DNA of 6,422 bases from an uncultured Lachnospiraceae bacterium (GCA_902772565.1 CACYBJ010000072.1:1-6422); one strand, 5' to 3'. Positions 1 to 6,210 are shown, counted from the first letter of the stretch. Numbers and translations are program-made. The notes: generated by a model from the sequence alone, not told the origin.

Positions 1-66
1 AGACTTCGTGTGACATTTGACCGTTCAAATCTACGGGTCATATCATACGAGAAAATATCGGACTAA
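1..66 (+). CDS. possible 3' end of an unidentified protein-coding gene (partial)
   Basis: Frame 1 is open from the window edge to a TAA at 64-66, giving a 21-residue tail that starts RLRVTFDRSN and ends EKISD. The other two plus-strand frames close within the first 18 bases. A strong intrinsic terminator begins about 40 bp after the TAA, which is where one would expect it if a plus-strand gene ended here. I do not recognise the family from so short a tail and assign no function. The alternative is that this is non-coding sequence and the real upstream gene ends outside the window. Confidence 0.38.
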   Translation, partial: RLRVTFDRSNLRVISYEKISD

Positions 67-106
67 GTTTTGATGCCGGATAAAAGTTTGTATGCAACCT
101 TATAGC

Positions 107-146
107 AAAGCCTGCGGGACACCGCAGGCTTTATATGGTTTTTTTT
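107..146 (+). terminator. intrinsic terminator upstream of the ATPase unit
   Basis: An 11-bp perfect stem, AAAGCCTGCGG (107-117) with CCGCAGGCTTT (122-132), encloses a GACA loop. After a 6-nt gap there is a run of eight T (139-146). It would end plus-strand transcription from whatever lies to the left, insulating the ATPase promoter that follows. The stem, and part of the sequence after it, is nearly repeated at 1668-1705. Confidence 0.87.
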
Positions 147-166
147 AATAAAACAGATGTGAGTGC

Positions 167-195
167 TTGCAATCCGACGGTTTTATATTTATAAT
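167..195 (+). promoter_or_regulatory. sigma-A type promoter of the ATPase gene
   Basis: A TTGCAA -35 box (167-172) is separated by exactly 17 bp from a perfect TATAAT -10 box (190-195). Transcription would begin near 201-203, leaving a leader of about 78 nt before the ATG at 281. This position argues against translation from upstream starts at 167 or 194, because both lie inside the promoter. Confidence 0.72.
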
Positions 196-202
196 GAGTT
201 TA

Positions 203-247
203 CCGAAAATAATTTCGCCGAAGTTGATTTCGGCGAAATTGGTTTCG
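203..247 (+). repeat. three 15-bp tandem repeats that also form a 12-bp hairpin, in the ATPase leader
   Basis: Three imperfect copies of a 15-bp unit run head to tail: CCGAAAATAATTTCG (203-217), CCGAAGTTGATTTCG (218-232) and GCGAAATTGGTTTCG (233-247). A decayed fourth start, GCGACGGGTGTTT, follows at 248. Across the copies, AATTTCGCCGAA (211-222) and TTCGGCGAAATT (229-240) are perfect inverted repeats with a GTTGAT loop, so the nascent RNA could fold into a 12-bp hairpin immediately after the predicted start site. The unit length is a multiple of three and the frame reads through as P/A-K-I/L-I/V-S, but the promoter and ribosome binding site indicate it is untranslated. No U-run follows, so it is not a standard terminator. 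Confidence 0.75.
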
Positions 248-268
248 GCGACGGGTGTTTATATTGCC

Positions 269-274
269 GGGAGG
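269..274 (+). promoter_or_regulatory. ribosome binding site fixing the ATPase start
   Basis: GGGAGG lies 6 nt before the ATG at 281. The in-frame upstream candidates (TTG 167, ATG 194) have no purine-rich site, so 281 is the supported start. Confidence 0.85.
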
Positions 275-280
275 TTGCAT

Positions 281-1666
281 ATGAAAGACGTGTTTAGAGG
301 AAGAACGGCAGAATTAGGTATTCTTGATAAAAAATTCAAACAGAGCGGGTTTGTAATGACTGTTTTATATGGCAGACGCCGTGTGGGGAAAACAAGTCTC
401 GTTAATAAATTTTTGCATGACCATAACTGTAAAAGTATTTCGTTTACTGCAGTTGAAAGAGGAGAGGCGGAATTATTGTCGCTGATGACGGAATCTGTTT
501 TAAATGCCCTGTCCCCGGAACTGTCCGGGAATATCAGTTTCAACAGTTTTGAAAAAATATTTGATTATATCGGGAAACAGGCCGAAAAGGAAAGAATCAT
601 ATTTTTTATAGATGAATACCCCTATCTTGCAAAACAATGCCCTTATATTCAGTCGGTTCTGCAGAAGCAGATTGATACGAAATGGAAAAACGGTAATCTG
701 TTTTTTATAATCTGTGGTTCTTTGGTGAGTTTTATGAAAGATGAGGTGCTGGCGGAGACTGCGCCGTTGCATGGACGAAGTGATCTGGAATTAAAGCTGC
801 GCCCCTTTAATTATATTGAAACAGCGGAATTCCTGGATGGCTTTACGAACGAAGAAAAGGCTGTTTGTTATGGACTGACTAACGGTGTTGCAAAGTATAT
901 TGAACAGTTTGATACAAGCGAATCATTGGATGAAAACATAATCGAGCAGTTCTATTCGGTTGGAGGATATTTTTCGGAAGAGCAAATAAAAACAGTTGTC
1001 AGCAATGATAAAAAGAATCCGGCATTGTATAATTCTGTTATTTCCGCAGTGGCAACGGGGCATACAAAAAACGGAGAGATTGCGTCATATGTAGGAGCGG
1101 ATGAAGTGACATATCCGCTAAAAATACTTGTAAGTGCGGAATTACTGGAAAGAAGAGTTGCGAAAAAGCCGTATTATGTTCTTAACGACAGTATGCTTGA
1201 ATTCTGGTTTCGTTATGTGAACAGAGCAATCAGTCTTATCAATGCGGGCAACGGTGCGGTTTACTATCAGTCACATGTAAAAAATCATTTACATGATTTT
1301 ATGGGAAAAGTTTTCGAGAAGATGGCTAAGGAGTATCTTTTGTCGCATGCCGGATCAGGTGATTTTCCTATTCTTACAAGCATTACGGATTACCAGGATA
1401 CAGTATTGGATGAGGACGGGAAGTATAAACAGATTGAAATAGATTTGCTTGGAAGGGACGGAAAGAAAATCCTGTTAGTAGGGGAATGCAAGTTTAAAAA
1501 TTCTGCGTTTGACAGAGCTGAATATGAAAAACTGCTGGACAAGGTTAAATACCTGCCTGCCGACAGTCCGGTATTGTGCATCTTTTCTCTCGGAGGTTTT
1601 TCCGAATATGTAAAAGAAAACGCAAAAGAGTGCAAGCTTATTACGCTGGATGACATGTACAACTAA
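281..1666 (+). CDS. AAA/STAND-like ATPase with C-terminal DUF234-type nuclease-like domain
   Basis: This is a 461-residue protein. It opens with the family-typical FRGR segment, followed by a P-loop ATPase: Walker A G31-RRRV-GKTS39 and Walker B IIFFIDE with D111-E112. A sensor-like strand, FFIICGS, lies near 141-147, and PLHGRSDLEL with R166 near 162-171. Residues about 240-320 look like a winged-helix region (YPLKILVSAELLERR, then a tryptophan/aromatic cluster near 307-312). The C-terminal third carries a PD-(D/E)XK-type pattern: E346 in the first helix, E386-I-D388, then E402-C-K404. This order matches the PF01637 plus PF03008/DUF234 proteins, which belong to the MNS group of STAND NTPases. 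Their cellular role is not settled, and nucleic acid cleavage or a defence or mobile-element role is inference. The gene is alone between two terminators with its own promoter. It is AT-rich relative to the right-hand genes (21/60 G+C at 301-360 versus 30/60 at 3721-3780), consistent with transfer. Confidence 0.9.
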   Translation: MKDVFRGRTAELGILDKKFKQSGFVMTVLYGRRRVGKTSLVNKFLHDHNCKSISFTAVERGEAELLSLMTESVLNALSPELSGNISFNSFEKIFDYIGKQAEKERIIFFIDEYPYLAKQCPYIQSVLQKQIDTKWKNGNLFFIICGSLVSFMKDEVLAETAPLHGRSDLELKLRPFNYIETAEFLDGFTNEEKAVCYGLTNGVAKYIEQFDTSESLDENIIEQFYSVGGYFSEEQIKTVVSNDKKNPALYNSVISAVATGHTKNGEIASYVGADEVTYPLKILVSAELLERRVAKKPYYVLNDSMLEFWFRYVNRAISLINAGNGAVYYQSHVKNHLHDFMGKVFEKMAKEYLLSHAGSGDFPILTSITDYQDTVLDEDGKYKQIEIDLLGRDGKKILLVGECKFKNSAFDRAEYEKLLDKVKYLPADSPVLCIFSLGGFSEYVKENAKECKLITLDDMYN

Positions 1667-1667
1667 C

Positions 1668-1705
1668 AAGGCCTGCGGGTAACCGCAGGCCTTTAATGCT
1701 TTTTT
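1668..1705. terminator. terminator shared by the ATPase gene and the SRP RNA gene
   Basis: An 11-bp stem, AAGGCCTGCGG (1668-1678) with CCGCAGGCCTT (1683-1693), has a GTAA loop and six T at 1700-1705. It starts one base after the ATPase stop. It is a good plus-strand terminator. On the minus strand the stem directly follows the SRP RNA 3' end but is trailed only by TTGTTAGTTG, so termination there is weaker on paper. Confidence 0.85.
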
Positions 1706-1708
1706 ATA

Positions 1709-1972
1709 TTGTACGGAGATCCTTCGAATGCCATCCACCGCCGTTACCCGGGTAGCCGGCTCAATTCAGGCAACCTTACAACACCCCGAAGGATCTGTTT
1801 AGTGCTGCTGCATTCCTGCCCTGACACGGTTCACAGGCTCCGGTCGCGTAAGACCCAAACGTCAACACTGCTTGCCCGGGGCTGCGCGACAAACAGTCAC
1901 CCTCAGGACCTCCATCACCCCCGCTGTAGCGGATTGCGGGTACAGGGCACCGCTATCTCCCCGGCTGTACAA
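1709..1972 (-). ncRNA. ffs: signal recognition particle RNA, large (Alu-containing) form
   Basis: On the minus strand this about 264-nt RNA carries the conserved SRP helix 8 core (GUCAGG, then GGAA and GCAGCA; plus-strand 1802-1825), which binds Ffh. It also has the Alu-domain signature near its 5' end (GGAGAUAGCGGUGCCCUGUA, then CCCGCAAUCCGCU; plus-strand about 1928-1960), the GUUGACGUUUGGGUC stretch and the GGUUGCCUG strand of the long stem. The ends pair: 5' UUGUAC with 3' GUACAA. Length and the presence of an Alu domain match the Bacillus scRNA class rather than the short 4.5S form. With Ffh it targets nascent membrane and secreted proteins to FtsY and the Sec translocon. Its promoter is at 1980-2008, and it converges on the ATPase gene. 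ORFs drawn across this interval are artefacts. Confidence 0.96.
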
Positions 1973-1979
1973 TAAATGG

Positions 1980-2008
1980 ATTATAGACGATTCTAAAAAA
2001 GGTGTCAA
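1980..2008 (-). promoter_or_regulatory. consensus sigma-A promoter of the SRP RNA
   Basis: Read on the minus strand, TTGACA (plus-strand 2003-2008) and TATAAT (1980-1985) are both perfect consensus hexamers separated by 17 bp. The predicted start at about 1972-1973 coincides with the first base of the paired end of the SRP RNA. Such a promoter fits an abundant, constitutive RNA. Confidence 0.93.
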
Positions 2009-2037
2009 CCGAAAAAGGCCACAAACCCCCAAAGTAC

Positions 2038-2066
2038 TTGTATTTGCGTATGAAATGTGGTAGAAT
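2038..2066 (+). promoter_or_regulatory. promoter of the TPR-like protein/murA/metK unit
   Basis: TTGTAT (2038-2043) lies 17 bp before TAGAAT (2061-2066), and TGG precedes the -10 box, giving an extended -10 (TGN). Transcription would begin near 2073. It is divergent from the SRP RNA promoter, with 29 bp between the two -35 boxes. No other convincing promoter is visible before murA or metK. Confidence 0.75.
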
Positions 2067-2072
2067 TCATCC

Positions 2073-2195
2073 AAACGTGTACCTTGTACAACTATGTCCA
2101 AATTACCTTTTTAAGGCTTTGGAAGCAGGGAATGCCGCATGTATTTCAGGGGAGTTTGGCATTATTACACGCGGGAGTAATTAAGGAGACATCAC
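2073..2195 (+). other. long 5' leader of the TPR-like protein gene, potentially structured
   Basis: About 120 nt separate the predicted start of transcription from the ATG. CGTGTA (2076-2081) can pair with TACACG (2166-2171). Inside lie AATGCC/GGCATT (2131-2136, 2158-2163), the palindrome TTGTACAA (2084-2091), and two small hairpins, CCTT-TTT-AAGG (2106-2116) and GCTT-TGG-AAGC (2116-2126), which share a base and so are alternatives. It matches no riboswitch or leader class that I recognise, and short pairings of this size can arise by chance. Confidence 0.4.
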
Positions 2196-3617
2196 ATGAA
2201 TTTTATCTCAACATCAAGATTGAGAAAGATGAAAAAGCTGTTCAGGGCAAGAGAGTATGCGGCAGCAGTGGAATATGCCGCTAAACTTAACCCGCAGGAA
2301 ATAACCACAGCTTACGATCTTTCAATGATGGCCGATGTGTACGTCATCAACAAGGATCTTGAATCAGCTAAGGTAATCTATCAGGAACTGTACAAGAGGA
2401 ACAAGAGTTCCAGAAACCTGAAAACTCTTATAGATGCATCCATTAAATGCGGAGACATTGAAGGCGCTGTGGTTTCTTTAAGAGAACTCATAGCCATGGA
2501 TGATACCGATATTGACATCTATATCTTCCAGTACAGAATCGGCAAGATTACCAATCAGTCCGATGATTATTTGATCAAATGCCTCCAGAAGGTAAGAGAA
2601 CTTGATTATATCGATGTCTGGGCTCTGGCTCTTGCAAAACTTTATTTCAAGGCCGGTCTCAATGAAGAATGCCTTAAAGAATGTAAAAATATAAAACTCT
2701 GGTTCCCGGAAACCGATTTCGAACACAAGGCGCAGCTCCTTGAGGACGCTGTTTCCTCCGGCGCAAGCTATGAGGACCTGTTCGTAAACGCTCCTTCCGA
2801 GGACATGATGCAGGAGGATGTACCTCACGATGCCGACGGCTATATACCGCTTGAAGAAAGCGGCTATGAAAACGACGGAGAGGATGCATCTGCCGAATTT
2901 GCGGAAGGCGATGAAGAACCGCTTCCGGAAATCGAATTCGAGGACGAAGAAATCCCTCATGTTACTCTCGGGGATGAAACTTTAGCTGCAGGCGGCTACG
3001 ACGGAACCGACTACTATGACGATGACGACGATGACGACTGCGATGAGTTCGGCAATGTAATTGTAAAAGAGCCCGAAGAAGAAAAAGACGACGACGAAAT
3101 CGACGGCCAGCTTTCTTTCAATTTCGATCTTGAAGAAGAGGAAGAACCCGTCGAAGAAGAACTTCCGGAAGAAGAGCCGGAGGATACAAAAGAATACTTC
3201 GATGAAGATGACTACGACGATGATGATGACGATGACGACTGCGACGAGTTTGGCAATGTGATCATCAGAAAGCCGGAACCGGTATGTGAAGACATCCCGG
3301 AAGAGGCCTCCGACGAAGAGGAAGAAGAAATCGCCGAAGAGCTTTTCGACGAAGAGGAAGATGACGAAGAAATCGAAGGCGGAAGTATTCCCGATGAATA
3401 CTACGACTACGATGACGACGATGACGATGATGACTGTGACGAGTATGGCAATGTGATCATCCGGGAGCCTGAAGAAGATGACGAAGATGAGTTCACCTTT
3501 GATGATGAGTTTTCCGATGAGCTTCTTAAGGCAGTTACCAGAGAAGAAAACGGGGAGGCTTCGGGGGAAGAAGTCGACGAATCAATCAACAGAATGTTAA
3601 GGGGAAACAAAAAATAA
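2196..3617 (+). CDS. TPR-like protein with a modular, highly acidic C-terminal tail; function unknown
   Basis: This is a 473-residue protein. The ATG is supported by AAGGAG 7 nt upstream. Residues 1 to about 190 are helical with TPR-like hairpins: about 39-69 (ADVYVINKDLESAKVIYQEL), 73-102 (KCGDIEGAVVSLRELI) and 142-183. From about 205 the chain becomes dominated by Asp and Glu. It carries three related modules, each a run of 7-8 Asp followed by CDE(F/Y)GNVI(I/V)(R/K), at residues 273-294, 340-361 and 405-426, separated by Glu-rich linkers. The first linker contains GQLSFNF. The end, about 427-473, looks like a short helical region finishing in RGNKK. No signal peptide or membrane segment is visible, so a cytoplasmic location is inferred. 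The gene starts the unit that continues into murA 15 bp downstream, so co-expression with cell wall synthesis is likely, but a functional link is inference. I do not recognise a characterised family. Confidence 0.9.
   Translation: MNFISTSRLRKMKKLFRAREYAAAVEYAAKLNPQEITTAYDLSMMADVYVINKDLESAKVIYQELYKRNKSSRNLKTLIDASIKCGDIEGAVVSLRELIAMDDTDIDIYIFQYRIGKITNQSDDYLIKCLQKVRELDYIDVWALALAKLYFKAGLNEECLKECKNIKLWFPETDFEHKAQLLEDAVSSGASYEDLFVNAPSEDMMQEDVPHDADGYIPLEESGYENDGEDASAEFAEGDEEPLPEIEFEDEEIPHVTLGDETLAAGGYDGTDYYDDDDDDDCDEFGNVIVKEPEEEKDDDEIDGQLSFNFDLEEEEEPVEEELPEEEPEDTKEYFDEDDYDDDDDDDDCDEFGNVIIRKPEPVCEDIPEEASDEEEEEIAEELFDEEEDDEEIEGGSIPDEYYDYDDDDDDDDCDEYGNVIIREPEEDDEDEFTFDDEFSDELLKAVTREENGEASGEEVDESINRMLRGNKK
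3012..3473 (+). repeat. three spaced Asp-run/CDE(F/Y)GNVI modules inside the acidic protein
   Basis: Units lie at 3012-3077, 3213-3278 and 3408-3473. Their cysteines are residues 282, 349 and 414, so the period is 65-67 residues. Units 2 and 3 share the exact 15-nt string GGCAATGTGATCATC, while unit 1 differs at synonymous and conservative sites. The Asp runs mix GAT and GAC irregularly, so the protein sequence is conserved better than the DNA. This argues for an old duplication under protein-level selection, not recent microsatellite slippage. Confidence 0.85.
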
Positions 3618-3632
3618 CGAGAGAGACTTAAC

Positions 3633-4931
3633 ATGGAAAAGTATTTAATACAGGGCGGTAAAGCCCTGGCAGGCGAAGTACATATCAGCGGAGCGAAGAA
3701 TGCCGCACTCGGAATTCTTGCAGCAGCAATCATGACCGACGAGGAAGTGACCATTGAAAATCTTCCGGACGTCAGTGACATCAATGCGCTGCTTGAGGCC
3801 ATTGCAGGCGTCGGAGCCAAGGTGGACAGAATCGACAAGCACACTGTTAAGATCAACGGTGCGGGAATCATCTCCACGGTAGTGGACTATGATTACATCC
3901 AGAGAATTCGTGCATCTTACTATCTTTTGGGCGCGCTCCTCGGAAAATACAACAGAGCAAGTGTTGCAATGCCCGGCGGATGCAAAATCGGCAGCCGTCC
4001 CATCGACCAGCACATCAAGGGATTCAAAGCTCTCGGAGCCAAGGTTGTTACCGAAAACAGCATGATCAATGCCGAAGCAACCAAACTCAAGGGATCACAC
4101 ATCTTCCTTGATATGGTAAGCGTGGGCGCAACAATCAACATTATGCTTGCAGCCTGCCTTGCAGAAGGAAAAACAATAATCGAAAACGTGGCCAAGGAGC
4201 CTCACATAGTTGACGTTGCCAACTTCCTTAACTCCATGGGAGCCAATATCAAGGGAGCCGGTACCGATGTGATCAGAATCAACGGTGTGGAGAAGCTTCA
4301 CGGAAGCACCTATTCCTGCATTCCGGACCAGATCGAAGCAGGAACATTTATGTGTCTTGCTGCAGCTACCAAGGGCGATATCACACTTAAGAACGTAATT
4401 CCGAAGCATCTTGAGGCCATCACCGCAAAGCTTGTGGAAATCGGTGTGGATGTTATGGAAATGGATGACTCCGTCAGAGTATCCTGCTCAAAGAGAGTTA
4501 ACAGCGCAATAGTCAAAACCCGTGTTTATCCGGGTTTCCCAACCGACATGCAGCCTCAGATGACTGTAGTCCTTGCGATTGCAGACGGCATCTCTACCAT
4601 AAACGAAAACATCTGGGAAGACCGTTTCAAGTATGTTGCGGAACTCAGAAAGATGGGCTCGGTAATCACCGTGGAAGGCAGCACGGCCTTCGTGGAAGGA
4701 CAGGAAGCATTCTATCCTGCCAAGGTTGAAGCACCGGACCTTAGAGCCGGAGCGGCTCTTGTAATCGCTGCTCTTGCAGCCGACGGATACTCGGAAGTGA
4801 CAAGCATCGAATACATCGAAAGAGGCTATGAAGACTTTGATCTTAAGTTAAGAAACCTCGGTGCAAGCATTGAAAAAGTAGATGTGAGCGACGAAAAAGC
4901 GGCACAGAAATTCCGCATGTCAGTAGTTTAG
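3633..4931 (+). CDS. murA: UDP-N-acetylglucosamine 1-carboxyvinyltransferase (MurA)
   Basis: The enzyme transfers enolpyruvate from phosphoenolpyruvate to UDP-GlcNAc, the first committed step of peptidoglycan synthesis, in the cytoplasm. The 432-residue length is close to the usual 415-435. Visible family features are K22-N23 in SGAKNA, the catalytic cysteine C117 in the PGGCKIGSRPIDQH loop (equivalent to E. coli Cys115, the fosfomycin target), D305 in GFPTDMQPQ (the general base position) and R397 in the IERGYE segment near the C-terminus. Because cysteine is present and not aspartate, fosfomycin sensitivity is expected at this enzyme. The start has only a modest GAGAGA site, 15 bp after the preceding stop, which suggests cotranscription with the acidic TPR-like gene. 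Many Bacillota have two MurA paralogues, and I cannot say which this is. Confidence 0.98.
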   Translation: MEKYLIQGGKALAGEVHISGAKNAALGILAAAIMTDEEVTIENLPDVSDINALLEAIAGVGAKVDRIDKHTVKINGAGIISTVVDYDYIQRIRASYYLLGALLGKYNRASVAMPGGCKIGSRPIDQHIKGFKALGAKVVTENSMINAEATKLKGSHIFLDMVSVGATINIMLAACLAEGKTIIENVAKEPHIVDVANFLNSMGANIKGAGTDVIRINGVEKLHGSTYSCIPDQIEAGTFMCLAAATKGDITLKNVIPKHLEAITAKLVEIGVDVMEMDDSVRVSCSKRVNSAIVKTRVYPGFPTDMQPQMTVVLAIADGISTINENIWEDRFKYVAELRKMGSVITVEGSTAFVEGQEAFYPAKVEAPDLRAGAALVIAALAADGYSEVTSIEYIERGYEDFDLKLRNLGASIEKVDVSDEKAAQKFRMSVV

Positions 4932-4980
4932 AAATACCTGTCGGGTTACGCCCCGGTACGGAAGTGAAAGAGAGATAAAG

Positions 4981-6168
4981 ATGGAAAGAAGATTGTTTAC
5001 CTCTGAGTCAGTAACAGAGGGACATCCGGATAAAATCTGCGATCAGATTTCGGATGCGGTACTTGATGAACTTATGCGCCAGGATCCCATGAGCAGAGTT
5101 GCCTGCGAGACAGCAATCTGCACAGGTCTTGTGCTTGTAATGGGAGAAGTAACAACGGAAGGCTATGCTGACATCCAGCAGATTGTCCGTGATACCATCA
5201 GGGAAATCGGTTATGACCGTGCAAAGTACGGTTTCGATGCCGACACCTGCGGCGTTATTGTATCTCTTAATTCCCAGAGCCCCGATATTGCCATGGGTGT
5301 AGACAAGGCCCTTGAAGCAAGAAACGGCGAGATGAACGAAGAAGAAATCGCTGCCATCGGAGCGGGAGATCAGGGTATGATGTTCGGTTATGCGACCAAT
5401 GAAACCGACAGCTACATGCCTTATCCTATTTACTATGCTCACGCACTCACAAGAAAACTCACCGAAGTGAGAAAGAACGGAACCATTCCATACCTTCGTC
5501 CCGACGGCAAGAGCCAGGTAACTGTAGAATATGACGAAAACGGAAAGCCGGTTCACATTAATGCGGTCGTAGTATCAACTCAGCACGATCCTGACGTTAC
5601 TCAGGAACAGATCCACAAAGACATCAGAAAATATGTAATCAACCCTGTAATTCCGGGAGACCTTCTTGATGAGAATACCAAGTTCTTCATCAATCCTACA
5701 GGACGTTTTGTAGTAGGCGGTCCTAAGGGCGACAGCGGACTCACAGGAAGAAAGATTATTGTAGATACCTACGGCGGCTGGGCCAGACACGGCGGCGGTG
5801 CTTTCTCCGGAAAGGACTGCACAAAGGTTGACAGATCCGCTGCATATGCCGCAAGATACGCTGCCAAGAATCTTGTTGCTGCAGGACTTTGCGACAGAGC
5901 TGAAATCCAGCTTTCCTATGCAATCGGTGTTGCAGAACCTACATCCGTAATGATAGATACCTTCGGTACCGGAAAACTTCCGGATGAAGAGCTCGTAAAG
6001 ATCCTCAGAAAGACTTTCGACTTCAGACCTGCGGGCATCATCAAGATGCTGGATCTTCGCAGACCGATTTACAAGCAGACTGCTTCCTACGGACATTTCG
6101 GAAGAAACGATCTGGATCTTCCGTGGGAAAGACTTGACATGGTAGATGCTTTAAAAGCCTACCTGTAA
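4981..6168 (+). CDS. metK: S-adenosylmethionine synthetase (methionine adenosyltransferase)
   Basis: The enzyme makes S-adenosylmethionine from methionine and ATP, releasing phosphate and pyrophosphate. It feeds cellular methylation and polyamine pathways. The 395 residues match the bacterial family length. Key motifs are present: GHPDK (14-18) near the N-terminus, the signature GAGDQG (127-132) and the glycine-rich GGGAFSGKD (271-279) that binds the triphosphate. C90 lies in the active-site loop region. It starts 49 bp after murA. The gap holds a purine-rich stretch (GAAAGAGAGATAAAG) acting as ribosome binding site and a small CGGG/CCCG pairing, but no terminator, clear promoter or SAM riboswitch. 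Transcription from the upstream unit is therefore the simplest reading. Nothing in the gene looks truncated or unusual. Confidence 0.98.
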   Translation: MERRLFTSESVTEGHPDKICDQISDAVLDELMRQDPMSRVACETAICTGLVLVMGEVTTEGYADIQQIVRDTIREIGYDRAKYGFDADTCGVIVSLNSQSPDIAMGVDKALEARNGEMNEEEIAAIGAGDQGMMFGYATNETDSYMPYPIYYAHALTRKLTEVRKNGTIPYLRPDGKSQVTVEYDENGKPVHINAVVVSTQHDPDVTQEQIHKDIRKYVINPVIPGDLLDENTKFFINPTGRFVVGGPKGDSGLTGRKIIVDTYGGWARHGGGAFSGKDCTKVDRSAAYAARYAAKNLVAAGLCDRAEIQLSYAIGVAEPTSVMIDTFGTGKLPDEELVKILRKTFDFRPAGIIKMLDLRRPIYKQTASYGHFGRNDLDLPWERLDMVDALKAYL

Positions 6169-6210
6169 CATTCCCTGACGGCAGTTTGTTTTCTTAACTG
6201 AATAGATTTC

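Noticed and set aside
167..280. N-terminal extension of the ATPase from TTG 167 or ATG 194
   Set aside because: Both starts lie in the promoter boxes and lack a ribosome binding site. The extension encodes only the 15-bp repeat, whereas ATG 281 has GGGAGG at 6 nt and begins the conserved FRGR region.
1709..2101. Small ORFs on both strands over the SRP RNA gene and its promoter
   Set aside because: The interval is a structured SRP RNA with conserved helices. The ORFs have no ribosome binding sites and no recognisable protein features.
2057..2284. Upstream peptide ORF in the leader overlapping the TPR-like start
   Set aside because: Its possible ATGs at 2057 and 2132 lack a properly spaced ribosome binding site, and the frame gives no recognisable peptide.
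2478..2960. 160-codon ORF on the minus strand inside the TPR-like gene
   Set aside because: It is a shadow of the plus-strand coding frame, with no ribosome binding site or promoter and no family resemblance.
3018..3473. EF-hand calcium loops in the acidic modules
   Set aside because: Aligning DCDEFGNVIVKE to a 12-residue EF loop fits positions 1, 3, 6 and 8, and position 12 in two copies. Position 5 is aromatic and the flanking E and F helices are absent, so the match is not sufficient.
3407..3877. Serine-rich 156-codon ORF on the minus strand
   Set aside because: The poly-Ser is simply the reverse reading of GAT/GAC aspartate codons, and the ORF overlaps two well-supported genes.
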